Shown: in pieces, positions 52,282 to 61,009 of the stretch
Layout: every line of letters starts with the position of its first letter
How positions within the stretch are numbered: position 1 is the stretch's first letter
From: Actinospica sp035552695
Lineage (GTDB): Bacteria > Actinomycetota > Actinomycetes > Streptomycetales > Catenulisporaceae
Direction of reading: 5' to 3'
DNA: 64,000 bases
Assembly (NCBI RefSeq): GCF_035552695.1
Contig: NZ_DASZKT010000023.1
Span: forward strand, 1 to 64,000
Notes under the pieces: generated by a model
What the model was told of the DNA's origin: nothing
Databases searched by the model: none
What the model saw: only the letters and a program-made list of their open reading frames with translations
Program-made: the position numbers and the translations under genes

Positions 52282-52354
52282 GCGGGTTCCTTCTCGTGAA
52301 AGGGGCGAGGGGACGGCGGGACGGGACAACGGACTGACGGGACGGGGCCGCGGC

Positions 52355-53656
52355 TCAGGCGCTGGCGGCGGCCCGGGCGGCGATCGGCAGGGCGTCGGCG
52401 ATCCGGGCGACGGCGGCCTCGTCGTGCGCGGCGGAGACGAACCAGGCCTCGAAGGCGCTCGGCGGCAGGTAGACGCCGTTGGCCAGCATGCTGTGGAAGA
52501 AGGCCTTGAACTTCTGCGTGTCCTGCGTCTTGGCCGCCGCGTAGTCCTTGACCTCGGCGTCGGTGAAGAAGACGGAGAACATCGTCCCGGCGAACTGCAC
52601 GCGGTGCGCCACGCCCGCCTCGGCCAGCGCGTCGGACGCCAGCTGGGCCACGGTCTTCGCCGTCGAGTCGAGGTGCGTGTAGACCTCGGGGGTGCAGTTC
52701 CTCAGCGTGGCCAGCCCGGCGGCCGTGGCGACCGGGTTCCCGGAGAGCGTGCCCGCCTGGTAGACCGGCCCGATCGGCGCGAGCTGCGCCATCACGTCCG
52801 CGCGACCGCCGAACGCCGCGGCCGGGAAGCCGCCGCCCATCACCTTGCCGAAGGTCATCAGGTCGGGCACCACGCCGTCGATGCCGAACCATCCCTCGCG
52901 CGAGGAGCGGAATCCGGTCATCACCTCGTCGGAGATGTAGAGAGCCCCGTTGGCGTGGCACAACTCACGCACGGCGGCGTTGAACCCCGGCAGCGGCGGG
53001 ACGACGCCCATGTTCCCCGCGGCCGCCTCGGTGATGAGGCAGGCAATCGAGTCCCCGTACTCCGCGAACGCGGCGCGCACGGCTTCGACATCGTTGTACG
53101 GCAGCACGATCGTGTCGCCCGTCTGGGTCCCCGTCACCCCCGGGGTGTCCGGAAGCGCGAGCGTCGCGACCCCCGACCCCGCCGCCGCCAGCAGCGCATC
53201 CACGTGCCCGTGGTAGCAGCCCGCGAACTTGACCACCTTCGCGCGCCCGGTGAAACCGCGCGCGAGCCGGATCGCCGACATCGTCGCCTCGGTTCCGGAC
53301 GACACCAGCCGCACCTGATCGACCGGCGCGATCCGCGCCGCGATCTCCTCGGCCAGCGTCACCTCCCCCTCGCTCGGTGTCCCGAACGACGTACCCCGAG
53401 CGAGCGCCGCCCCGGCCGCCTCCAGGACGGCGGGATGCGCGTGCCCCAGGATCATCGGCCCCCAGGAGCAGACGAGGTCCACGTACTCCCGCCCGTCCGC
53501 GTCGGCCAGGTAGGCCCCTCGCCCCGAAACCATGAACCGCGGCGTCCCGCCGACCCCCCGGAACGCGCGTACCGGCGAGTTCACCCCGCCGGGCGTGACC
53601 GCCTGCGCGCGGTCGAACAGTGCAGCCGATTTCGGTGCGTCGTAGTCGTAGCTCAC
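52355..53656 (-). CDS. hemL: Glutamate-1-semialdehyde 2,1-aminomutase
   Basis: 433-residue PLP enzyme that converts glutamate-1-semialdehyde to 5-aminolevulinate in the C5 haem route. The N-terminus has PGGVNSPVRAF; SDEVMTGFR contains the cofactor-binding Asp, and the Schiff-base Lys is in TFGKVMGGGFP. The start is GTG at 53656. Its position next to the cytochrome c maturation genes links haem supply and haem use. Confidence 0.95.
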   Translation of the reverse strand: MSYDYDAPKSAALFDRAQAVTPGGVNSPVRAFRGVGGTPRFMVSGRGAYLADADGREYVDLVCSWGPMILGHAHPAVLEAAGAALARGTSFGTPSEGEVTLAEEIAARIAPVDQVRLVSSGTEATMSAIRLARGFTGRAKVVKFAGCYHGHVDALLAAAGSGVATLALPDTPGVTGTQTGDTIVLPYNDVEAVRAAFAEYGDSIACLITEAAAGNMGVVPPLPGFNAAVRELCHANGALYISDEVMTGFRSSREGWFGIDGVVPDLMTFGKVMGGGFPAAAFGGRADVMAQLAPIGPVYQAGTLSGNPVATAAGLATLRNCTPEVYTHLDSTAKTVAQLASDALAEAGVAHRVQFAGTMFSVFFTDAEVKDYAAAKTQDTQKFKAFFHSMLANGVYLPPSAFEAWFVSAAHDEAAVARIADALPIAARAAASA

Positions 53657-53692
53657 GCAGCCAAGTCTCTCACCACCAGGGGACGCGGTACG

Positions 53693-54268
53693 TCAGACCC
53701 CGGCGTGGTACCTGTTCTGCGCCGTCTCCAGGCCGCCGGTGAGCAGAGCCTCCACGGCATCCGCCGCGCGGTCCACGTTGAGCGAGAGCTCCTTCGCCTC
53801 CGTCGAGGAGAAGGGCTTGAGCACGAAGTCCGCCGGGTCCTGGCGGCCCGGCGGTCGGCCGATGCCGAAGCGCACCCGGAGGTACTCCTTGGTGCCGAGG
53901 GACTTCGAGATCGACTTCAGGCCGTTGTGGCCGCCGTCGCCGCCGCCGCGCTTGAGGCGCAGCAGGCCGTAGTCGATGTCGAGCTCGTCGTGCACGACGA
54001 TGATCTGCTCGAGCGGGACCTTGTAGAAGTTCTGCGCGGCGACGGTCGGGCCGCCCGAGAGGTTCATGAAGGACCTGGGCTTGGCGAGCACGACGCGCAG
54101 GCCGGCGACGCGGCCCTCGAGAACCTCCGCGCCCGCCTTATGCGCCTTGAACCTGCCGCCCATCCGCTCGGCGAGCAGGTCCGCGACCATGAAACCGGCG
54201 TTGTGCCGGGTGGCGGCGTAGCCGGGCCCGGGGTTACCGAGCCCGACCACCAACCAGGGTTCAGCCAT
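53693..54268 (-). CDS. pth: Peptidyl-tRNA hydrolase
   Basis: 191-residue enzyme that frees tRNA from peptidyl-tRNA released by stalled ribosomes. It contains VGLGNPGPGYAATRHNAGFM (catalytic His), NLSGG, VVHDELDI (catalytic Asp) and GGHNGLKSI. Normal length. It follows rplY by 34 bp in the conserved glmU-prs-rplY-pth order. Confidence 0.96.
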   Translation of the reverse strand: MAEPWLVVGLGNPGPGYAATRHNAGFMVADLLAERMGGRFKAHKAGAEVLEGRVAGLRVVLAKPRSFMNLSGGPTVAAQNFYKVPLEQIIVVHDELDIDYGLLRLKRGGGDGGHNGLKSISKSLGTKEYLRVRFGIGRPPGRQDPADFVLKPFSSTEAKELSLNVDRAADAVEALLTGGLETAQNRYHAGV

Positions 54269-54302
54269 GAAGGACTGCCCTCAGCTCCTCGTCCGCGCGG
54301 TG

Positions 54303-54905
54303 CTACTCGGCGGAGCCCTCGGACTCTCCGCCAGCGCCCTCGGCGGACTCGTCCTCGACCATCGTGGCGGCCGGGGTCAGCACGTGCACCACGACGGCCT
54401 CGCCGTCGGTCACCAGGGTGGTGCCCTCGGGCAGGGCGACCTCGGCGGCGGTGATCTGGGTGCCCTCGGCCAGGCCCGCGACGGAGACCTCGATGGAGCT
54501 CGGGATGTGGGTGGCCTCGGTCTCGACCGACAGGCTGGTCAGCACGAGCTCGAGCAGGCCGCCGGACGCGATCTCGCCGGTGGTGACGATCGGCACGTCC
54601 ACGGTGACCTTCTCGCCGAGGCGGACGAGCAGCAGGTCGATGTGCTCGAGGGTGCGCTTGACCGGGTCCTTGGACACGGCCTTCGGGATGGCCAGCTCGC
54701 TCTTGGAGCCGACGATGTCCAGGTTCAGCAGCACGTTCGAGTTCTTGAGCGCGAGGAACAGCTCGTGCTCCGGCAGCGACAGGTGCACCGGCTCCTGCTT
54801 GTGCCCGTAGAGCACGGCGGGGATCTTGCCCTCGCGGCGCAGCTGACGCGCCGCGCCCTTGCCGAAGTTCTCGCGCGGCTCGGCCGCGATCTTGATCTCA
54901 GCCAT
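54303..54905 (-). CDS. rplY: 50S ribosomal protein L25/Ctc
   Basis: 200-residue L25 of the long (CTC/TL5) type: the N-terminal 5S rRNA-binding domain (RENFGKGAARQLRREGKIPAVLYG), the C-terminal beta domain, and an acidic tail (EDESAEGAGGESEGSAE). The ATG at 54905 is preceded by GGAGG; the frame extends upstream but has no L25 character. Confidence 0.95.
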   Translation of the reverse strand: MAEIKIAAEPRENFGKGAARQLRREGKIPAVLYGHKQEPVHLSLPEHELFLALKNSNVLLNLDIVGSKSELAIPKAVSKDPVKRTLEHIDLLLVRLGEKVTVDVPIVTTGEIASGGLLELVLTSLSVETEATHIPSSIEVSVAGLAEGTQITAAEVALPEGTTLVTDGEAVVVHVLTPAATMVEDESAEGAGGESEGSAE

Positions 54906-54989
54906 GGTGTTGCCTCCGTTTTCGGGGTCGGTTTCAGCCTGGACGATCTGGCGAATCGACCCCCGGCCGAGGCGGGCGCCCGAAAGAAG

Positions 54990-55006
54990 GGGCCGCGCAA
55001 CGGCCC
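54990..55006 (-). terminator. Possible weak terminator after prs
   Basis: GGGCCG/CGGCCC 6-bp stem with a 5-nt loop, followed on the minus strand by CTTCTTTC, in the 232-bp prs-rplY gap. The rest of that gap shows nothing I can assign. Confidence 0.35.
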
Positions 55007-55137
55007 GGAGCGCGATCAGCACGTCGATCACGGAGCCCGCCCGGATCCTCGTGCTGCCTGGATCCGCGGCCACTCCCTCGCCGGGCAATAGAGCGAATTC
55101 TACCGGTCGGCGAGGGGTGCTGCGGACCGCGCGCGTG

Positions 55138-56118
55138 CTAGTCGTCGGCGCCTTCGAACATGGAGGTCACCGAGCCGTCCTCGAAGACCTCCGAGATGGC
55201 CTTGGCGATGATCGGGGCGATGGAGAGCACCGCGAGCTTGTCGAAGCGGCGGTCGTCGGGCAGCGGCAGCGTGTCGGTGACGATGACCTTGCTGACCCGC
55301 GAGTTCTTCAGCCGGTCGACGGCCGGGCCGGAGAAGACCGCGTGCGTCGCGACTATGACCACCTCGGCGGCGCCGTGCTCGAACAGCGCCTCCGAGGCTG
55401 CGCAGATCGTGCCCGCGGTGTCGATCATGTCGTCCACCAGAACGCAGACCCGACCCTTGATGTCGCCGACGATCTCGTGCACCGAGACCCGGTTCGCCAT
55501 ATTCGTGTCACGCCGCTTGTGCACGATGGCGAGCGGGGCGCTGAGCTTGTCGCACCACTTGTCGGCGACCTTCACCCGTCCGGCGTCCGGGGAGACGATG
55601 GTCAGCCGCTCCTGGTCGATGTTCTCCCGGATGTAGTCGATCAGCAGCGGCATCGCCCACAGGTGGTCCACCGGGCCGTCGAAGTAGCCCTGGATCTGAT
55701 CGGTGTGCAGATCGATGGCCATCAGCCGGTCGGCGCCCGCCTGCTTGAACAGGTCGGCCATCAGCCGGGCGGAGATCGGCTCGCGGCCGCGGTGCTTCTT
55801 GTCCTGCCGCGCGTAGCCGTAGAAGGGCATGATCACGGTGATGTTCTTCGCGGACGCGCGCTTGAGCGCGTCCACCATGATCAGCTGCTCCATGATCCAC
55901 TGGTTGATCGGCGAGGTGTGGCTCTGCAGCACGAAGGCGTGGCTGCCCCGTACCGACTCCTCGAAACGCACGTAGATCTCGCCGTTGGCGAAGTCCCTGG
56001 CCTGGGTCGGGGCCAGCTCCACGCCCAATTCGCTCGCCACCGCCTCGGCCAGTTCCGGATGCGCCCGGCCGGAGAACAACATGAGTTTCTTCTGGCCGGT
56101 GGTCTCGATCCCGGTCAC
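55138..56118 (-). CDS. prs: Ribose-phosphate diphosphokinase
   Basis: 326-residue PRPP synthetase supplying nucleotide, His and Trp synthesis. It contains FSGRAHPELAEAVASELG, DLHTDQIQGYF, and the PRPP-binding loop VLVDDMIDTAGT. The GTG at 56118 follows AAGGAG at good spacing and gives the usual length; the longer upstream frame is not conserved-looking. Confidence 0.96.
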   Translation of the reverse strand: MTGIETTGQKKLMLFSGRAHPELAEAVASELGVELAPTQARDFANGEIYVRFEESVRGSHAFVLQSHTSPINQWIMEQLIMVDALKRASAKNITVIMPFYGYARQDKKHRGREPISARLMADLFKQAGADRLMAIDLHTDQIQGYFDGPVDHLWAMPLLIDYIRENIDQERLTIVSPDAGRVKVADKWCDKLSAPLAIVHKRRDTNMANRVSVHEIVGDIKGRVCVLVDDMIDTAGTICAASEALFEHGAAEVVIVATHAVFSGPAVDRLKNSRVSKVIVTDTLPLPDDRRFDKLAVLSIAPIIAKAISEVFEDGSVTSMFEGADD

Positions 56119-56297
56119 GCGACTAGCTCCTTGGGGAGTTGACGAGCCTTTGCCCGATCCTGCGGCAAAAACGGGGGAAGCATCGGGCGTGATCCCGTTC
56201 ATCGCGAGACGGCGGGTTCTGCCCCCTCCTATTGTCGCAGAAGTCACGACGTCGCGACCCCCGTCGGACACCATACGGAGGTGTGCAGTTCATCGCA

Positions 56298-57755
56298 TCA
56301 TGACTTGTCCGTGGCGTTTTCCGCCTTCGCCCGCGCGGCCGCCCTGGCCGCCTTGCTGTCCGGGCGCTTGCGCTCGATGTAGCCCGCGATGTTGCGCTGC
56401 CGGCCGCGGGCCACGGCCAGTTCGCCGGGGCCGACCGGGCTACTGACGGCCGAGCCGGCGGCCACGAACGCGCCGTCCCCGAGCTTGGCCGGGGCGATCA
56501 GCACGGTGTCCGAGCCGACGAACACGTGGTCGCCGATCTCGGTGCGGTGCTTGGCCACGCCGTCGTAGTTGGCGGTGATGGTGCCCGCGCCGATGTTGCA
56601 GCCCTCGCCGATGGTCGCGTCGCCGACGTAGGACAGGTGCGGCACCTTCGAGCCCTCGCCGATCTCCGCGTTCTTCATCTCCACGAAGCCGCCCGCCTTG
56701 GCCCCGCGCGCCAGCTTCGTGCCGGGACGCAGGTAGGTGTACGGGCCGACGGTCGCCTCCGGGCCGATCTCGGCCCCCTCGGTGGTGGCATTGGTGACCC
56801 TGGCGCCCTCGCCCACGAACGTGTCGGTGAGGGTGCAGTTCGGGCCGACCTCGGCGCCGGGGGCGAGCACCGTGCCGCCGTAGAGCTGGGTGTTCGGGTA
56901 CACGATCGCGTCCCGGCCGAGCGTGGCCTGCACGTCGATGAGCGTCGTCGCCGGGTCGATGATGGACACGCCCTCGCGCATCCAACGCTCCGTCAGCCGC
57001 CGGTTGAACAGCCGTCGCATGTCGGCGAGCTGGACCCGGTCGTTGATACCGAGGGTCTCGTGCCAGTCCTCGACCACGTGCGCGCCGACCGAGAGCCCGT
57101 CCGCCGCCGCGATGCCGAGCACGTCGGTGAGATACTCCTCGCCCTGCTTGTTGTTCCGGTTGAGCCGTCCGAGCGCGTCCCGCAGCACCTTGGCGTCGAA
57201 CGCGAAGACACCGGAGTTGACCTCGGTGATCGCGACCTGCTCGGGCGTCGCGTCCTTCTGCTCCACGATGCCGACGACGGACTCGCCGTCCCGGATGACG
57301 CGGCCGTAGCCGGTGGGATCGTCCGGGATGGCCGTGAGCACGGTGACCGCGCGGTCGGCCCGCTGGTGTTCGGCGAGCACGGCGCTCATGGTCTCGGTGC
57401 TCAGCAGCGGGGTGTCGCCGAACAGGACGAGGACGGTGCCCTCGATCTCGCCGTCGGTCTCGGTCAGCGCCTCCATGGCCACGCGCGTGGCGTGCCCGGT
57501 GCCGTGCTGCTCCTCCTGGACCACGGCGCGGATCTCCGGATCCACGCTCGCCAGGTACGCGGCGACCTGCTCGCGCCCGTGCCCGACGACCACGGCCAGC
57601 CGCCGCGGTTCGAGGCCGAGCGCGTTCGCCACCACATGGCCGACGAGCGGACGGCCGCACAGGGTGTGAAGCACCTTCGGAGTGTCCGACTTCATCCGGG
57701 TGCCTTGGCCGGCGGCGAGGACGAAAACGGCAGCAGGGCGTAGCTCAGGCGACAC
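56298..57755 (-). CDS. glmU: Bifunctional UDP-N-acetylglucosamine pyrophosphorylase/glucosamine-1-phosphate N-acetyltransferase
   Basis: 485-residue enzyme making UDP-GlcNAc for the cell wall. The N-terminal uridyltransferase has VLAAGQGTRMKSDTPKVLH, and the C-terminal left-handed beta-helix has hexapeptide repeats (VTNATTEGAEIGPEATVG) and catalytic NIGAGTITANYDG. A basic Ala-rich tail ends the protein. The start is GTG at 57755 with AGG upstream. It is the first gene before prs in the conserved cluster. Confidence 0.96.
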   Translation of the reverse strand: MSPELRPAAVFVLAAGQGTRMKSDTPKVLHTLCGRPLVGHVVANALGLEPRRLAVVVGHGREQVAAYLASVDPEIRAVVQEEQHGTGHATRVAMEALTETDGEIEGTVLVLFGDTPLLSTETMSAVLAEHQRADRAVTVLTAIPDDPTGYGRVIRDGESVVGIVEQKDATPEQVAITEVNSGVFAFDAKVLRDALGRLNRNNKQGEEYLTDVLGIAAADGLSVGAHVVEDWHETLGINDRVQLADMRRLFNRRLTERWMREGVSIIDPATTLIDVQATLGRDAIVYPNTQLYGGTVLAPGAEVGPNCTLTDTFVGEGARVTNATTEGAEIGPEATVGPYTYLRPGTKLARGAKAGGFVEMKNAEIGEGSKVPHLSYVGDATIGEGCNIGAGTITANYDGVAKHRTEIGDHVFVGSDTVLIAPAKLGDGAFVAAGSAVSSPVGPGELAVARGRQRNIAGYIERKRPDSKAARAAARAKAENATDKS

Positions 57756-57832
57756 GGTTGCCTACCTACTTCTCGGCGAGGGGGACCACCGCCGAGCCTA
57801 CCTGCTGCGGGTGACCAGAAGCTGATCGTGCT

Positions 57833-57865
57833 GCTCCCGGGAGAGCGGAGCGGTCGAACCTCCGT
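57833..57865 (-). repeat. tRNA-Gln 3'-half repeat, distal copy
   Basis: 33 bp identical to 57882-57914, offset 49 bp. Both copies resemble the T-arm plus acceptor 3' strand of the tRNA-Gln (57930-57957) but carry extra bases between T-loop and acceptor, so they are not functional tRNA parts. Confidence 0.9.
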
Positions 57866-57881
57866 ACTCTCCCGACCTACG

Positions 57882-57914
57882 GCTCCCGGGAGAGCGGAGC
57901 GGTCGAACCTCCGT
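57882..57914 (-). repeat. tRNA-Gln 3'-half repeat, proximal copy
   Basis: 33 bp identical to 57833-57865. It lies 48 bp beyond the matching part of the tRNA. It can fold CGGAG/CTCCG with the T-loop between, and also has the palindrome CTCCCGGGAG. Confidence 0.9.
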
Positions 57915-57930
57915 GCCTGCCCACTTGCGG

Positions 57931-58001
57931 CTCCCGGGGGAGGGGTCGAACCTCCGTACTCAGAACCAAAATCTGATGTCCTGCCACTAGACGACCCGGG
58001 A
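57931..58001 (-). tRNA. tRNA-Gln (anticodon TTG)
   Basis: 71-nt cloverleaf on the minus strand: acceptor stem TCCCGGG/CCCGGGA, D-arm GTCT...GGAC, anticodon stem TCAGA/TCTGA with loop TTTTGGT (anticodon TTG), T-stem GGAGG/CCTCC with loop TTCGACC, discriminator G. The 3' CCA is not encoded (CCG follows). It lies upstream of glmU, as in related actinobacteria. Confidence 0.93.
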
Positions 58002-58069
58002 ATGAAGTCGTGCGAGGTCAATGATGCCGTATCGGCACCCTGGGCCGCCAATACGATTGCCCGGCGCGG

Positions 58070-59143
58070 TCAGCCCCACCAGAAGGCGGCGGCGATGAGG
58101 ATGTAGAGCCCGATCATCGTGGCGCCCTCCAGCCAGTCGGAGGCTCCGTCCGAGACCAGGAAGGCCACCGAGCCGACCGCGATGCCGACGGAGGCCATCA
58201 GCATCGGGCTGAAAACGAGCGTGAACGCGGGGCCGCCGATCAGCGGGGAGAGCAGCACGAGCGCCGGGGCGAGTACGACGGCGATCTGCAGCGGGCTGTT
58301 CAGGATGACGGCGAGCGCGTGGTCGGGGCGCTGCCGCCAGGCGAGTTTGACGCCGACCGCGTTCTCCACGGCGTTGCCCGCGATCGCGACGATGACCAGG
58401 CCGGCGAACACCTGGTTGATGTGCAACGCGGTCATCGCGGGCTGCAGCGCGTCGACGAAGAGGTCCGAGACGTACGCGGCGAGCAGCGCGCTGACGACCA
58501 GGACTCCCAGCGCGAGCCGCAGCGGCCAGTCCGGCTCCGCGACTTCCACCTCGGAGTCGGCGGGCTCCTCCTCGCGGCGCAGCGACATCGGCACCGAGAG
58601 CGCGAAGACCGCGAGCAGGACGACTGCCGCGATCCGGGAGAGCGCCACCTCGTGGCCGCTCGCCGCGGCGCCCACATAGTGCGCGAGCGAGGGCACGAAC
58701 ATCGCGGCCACCGACAGCAGCAACAGCGACATGATCATCCGTGCGCGCAGCTCGGAGAAACGCAGCATTCCGTGCCGCCACCCGCCGACCACGAAGGCGA
58801 GTCCGAGCACGAGCAGCAGGTTGCCGAGGATGGAGCCGATCAGCGCCGAGCTGACCACGACCGTCAACCCGTGGCGCAGCGCGAAGGTGCAGACGAACAG
58901 CTCGGGCAGGTTGCCGAGCCCGGCCTGCAGCACGCCGACCGCGCCCGGGCCGAGCCGGTCCGCGAGCTGGTCGACGCTGCGGCCGACCAGCCCGGCGAGC
59001 AGAGCGAGGGCGGCCGCGGAGATCAGGAAGGGCGCCACCGTGCCGACATTCCTGCCGAGCGCGGCGACGGCGCTGAGCAGCAGGGCTCCACCGAGAAGCA
59101 GCCGGTCCGAGCGGCGCAGCGCACCGACCTGAATCCCCGTCAT
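58070..59143 (-). CDS. Ca2+/H+ antiporter (CaCA family)
   Basis: 357-residue cation/proton exchanger with about eleven helices. The two conserved alpha-repeats are visible as AGLGNLPELFVCTFALR and IVAIAGNAVENAVG with the key acidic residues, plus an acidic cytoplasmic loop (RREEEPADSEVEVAEPD). It probably extrudes Ca2+. The ATG at 59143 follows the regulator gene by 9 bp, so the two are probably co-transcribed. Confidence 0.9.
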   Translation of the reverse strand: MTGIQVGALRRSDRLLLGGALLLSAVAALGRNVGTVAPFLISAAALALLAGLVGRSVDQLADRLGPGAVGVLQAGLGNLPELFVCTFALRHGLTVVVSSALIGSILGNLLLVLGLAFVVGGWRHGMLRFSELRARMIMSLLLLSVAAMFVPSLAHYVGAAASGHEVALSRIAAVVLLAVFALSVPMSLRREEEPADSEVEVAEPDWPLRLALGVLVVSALLAAYVSDLFVDALQPAMTALHINQVFAGLVIVAIAGNAVENAVGVKLAWRQRPDHALAVILNSPLQIAVVLAPALVLLSPLIGGPAFTLVFSPMLMASVGIAVGSVAFLVSDGASDWLEGATMIGLYILIAAAFWWG

Positions 59144-59152
59144 GGATCGAGA

Positions 59153-59866
59153 CTAGGGGAGGTCCAAGATCTTCTCTCGCACCGCGTACATCACGGCTTC
59201 CATCCGGGAGTGCAACTGCAGCTTCTCCAGGATGTTGCGCACGTGGTTCTTGACCGTGTTCTCGCTGATGAACAGGGTCTTTGCGATCTTGCTGTTGTTC
59301 GCGCCGGTCGCGATGAGCTTGAGCACCTCGAGCTCGCGGTCGGTCAGCCGCGGCGCGGGCGGGCCCGGGTTCTTGCGGTCCTCGCCGTGCCGCACCATGG
59401 TGGCGAACTCGGTCAGCAGCTTCGCGGCCATCGGCGGGGAGATCAGCGACTGGCCGCCGACCACGGAGCGGATCGAGTCGGCGATCTCGTGCGGCAGAAC
59501 GTCCTTGAGCAGGTAGCCGCTGGCACCCGCCTTGATCGCCTCGTAGAGGTCTTCCTCGTCCTCGCTCATGGTGAGCATGACGACGCGGGCGCTCGGTGCG
59601 ATGTCCTTGATCGCGGCGGCCGCCTCGATGCCGCCGCCGATCCCGCCGCGCGCGGGCATCTTCACATCGAGCAGCACCAGGTCCGGCAGCAGCTCGGCGG
59701 CCTTGGCCAGCGCCTCGTTGCCGTCCCCGGCCTCGCCGACCACCTCGATGTCCGGCTCGGTCTCCAGCACCGTGCGCAGGCTCAGCCGCATCAGGGCGTG
59801 GTCGTCGACGAGCAGGACTCTGATCGGCTCGCCGCGCTGCGCGGCCCCTGTCCGAGTATCGGCCAT
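59153..59866 (-). CDS. NarL/LuxR-family response regulator
   Basis: 237-residue two-component regulator. The receiver domain (about 18-140) has the acidic pair VDDHA, the phospho-acceptor Asp in LVLLDVKMP, the switch Thr in VVMLTMS and Lys in YLLKDVLP. The C-terminal LuxR helix-turn-helix (about 170-235) has LTDRELEVLKLIATGANNSK. The ATG at 59866 is preceded by AAGGGG. A start at 60013 would add 49 residues, but a consensus -10 TATTAT (59999-60004) lies inside that extension, favouring the shorter form. No histidine kinase is adjacent, so it is an orphan here. Confidence 0.9.
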   Translation of the reverse strand: MADTRTGAAQRGEPIRVLLVDDHALMRLSLRTVLETEPDIEVVGEAGDGNEALAKAAELLPDLVLLDVKMPARGGIGGGIEAAAAIKDIAPSARVVMLTMSEDEEDLYEAIKAGASGYLLKDVLPHEIADSIRSVVGGQSLISPPMAAKLLTEFATMVRHGEDRKNPGPPAPRLTDRELEVLKLIATGANNSKIAKTLFISENTVKNHVRNILEKLQLHSRMEAVMYAVREKILDLP

Positions 59867-59998
59867 CGTCCTAGCCCCTTCGTCCTCTCCCGCGGAGCCC
59901 GGACGGCTCCGCCTGCCGCTGCCCGCGGTGTGCCCGGCCGAGATCGACCGGGCACCGTAGGTAGTCGGACCATCATCGTCTGGGGTCGATGACTCCTG

Positions 59999-60004
59999 AT
60001 AATA
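59999..60004 (-). promoter_or_regulatory. Candidate -10 of the response-regulator gene
   Basis: TATTAT on the minus strand, about 130 bp before the chosen ATG at 59866. No clear TTGACA-like element is seen at the right distance. Confidence 0.35.
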
Positions 60005-60077
60005 GTCCTCCATGCGACGTGCATTTGCACAGATGCACGAAGCACCGGGCCGCGGGGGGAACGGAGGTGACGAACCC

Positions 60078-60767
60078 TCAGGCGGCGGCCCGTCCGTCGT
60101 AGTGCGCCGCGTCAACGTGCGCGGCCTCGTCCAGCCGGATCACCCCGTAGTCGTAGCCGCGACGGCGGTAGACGACGGACGGCAGCTTGGTCTCGGAGTC
60201 GACGAAGAGGTAGAAGTCGTGGCCGACCAGCTCCATCTCGTAGAGCGCCTGGTCCAGGGCCATCGGCTTGGCCGCGTGGGTCTTCTCGCGCACCACGAGC
60301 GGGCCGTCGCCCTCGACCTCGATGTTGCAGATCTTGTGCCGCGCGGCGTCCTGCCTGCTGCCGTTGACGGCGGTGTCCTCCGGCTCGGCCGGGTAGTCCG
60401 CGGCCTCCGGCTCGGCGAGCGCCGAGGTGGCGGCGGCCACCGACACCGGGCTGCGCCGGCCGTGGTGCACCCGGCGCCGGTCGGCCGCCCGGCGCATCCG
60501 CGCCTCGAGCTTGCCGACGGCCAGGTCGAGGGCCGAGTACGCGTCCTGCGCGCAGGCCTCGGCGCGGATCACCGGTCCGCGGGTGCGCATCGTCAGCTCG
60601 ACGCGGTCCTTGCGTTCGGTCTGGCGGGGGTTGCGTTCCTTCGAGAGCTCCACGTCGAGGCTGATGATCTTGTGGTCGTACCGCTCGATCCGGCTGAGCT
60701 TGTCCACCACGTGCTTGCGGAACCTGTCGCTCACCTCAGCCTTGCGACCCTTCACGACGATCTCCAC
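60078..60767 (-). CDS. hpf: Ribosome hibernation-promoting factor, long form
   Basis: 229-residue long HPF that dimerises idle ribosomes into 100S particles. The N-terminal S30AE domain (about 1-100) starts MEIVVKGRKAEVSDRFRKHV; a linker of about 60 residues leads to the C-terminal dimerisation domain with VVREKTHAAKPMALDQALYE and GHDFYLFVD. The GTG at 60767 follows AGAGGG. It lies downstream of comF in the mtrB-lpqB-comF-hpf order. Confidence 0.95.
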   Translation of the reverse strand: MEIVVKGRKAEVSDRFRKHVVDKLSRIERYDHKIISLDVELSKERNPRQTERKDRVELTMRTRGPVIRAEACAQDAYSALDLAVGKLEARMRRAADRRRVHHGRRSPVSVAAATSALAEPEAADYPAEPEDTAVNGSRQDAARHKICNIEVEGDGPLVVREKTHAAKPMALDQALYEMELVGHDFYLFVDSETKLPSVVYRRRGYDYGVIRLDEAAHVDAAHYDGRAAA

Positions 60768-61009
60768 GGGTGCATCCCTCTCGCTTGTTCCGTCAGGGTT
60801 GTCCGACCATACGCCCGAACAGTGCGTATATGGAGTGAAATGTGGGGATAGATGCCTCTCGTTTAAGGCGGAAACCATTCGGGTAAGGCGGTCCGCCGCC
60901 GCCGCGCAGGCCCTCCATGCCTCGTAAGGGGAAACGTAATCCCGGAAGCGGCCATACGGTAGACCCGAGCGGCCTCCGTCCTCCAAGCGGGTGAACTCTT
61001 CGCAAACGC
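60768..61009 (-). promoter_or_regulatory. hpf upstream region
   Basis: A 242-bp gap with an AT-richer core (60820-60900), so hpf probably has its own promoter in addition to any read-through. No -35/-10 pair stands out on the minus strand. Confidence 0.3.

Noticed and set aside
60861..60886. GTTT-N16-GGGTAA, similar to a SigB-type stress promoter near hpf
   Set aside because: It points away from hpf, into the antisense of comF, and one such match in this length is expected by chance.
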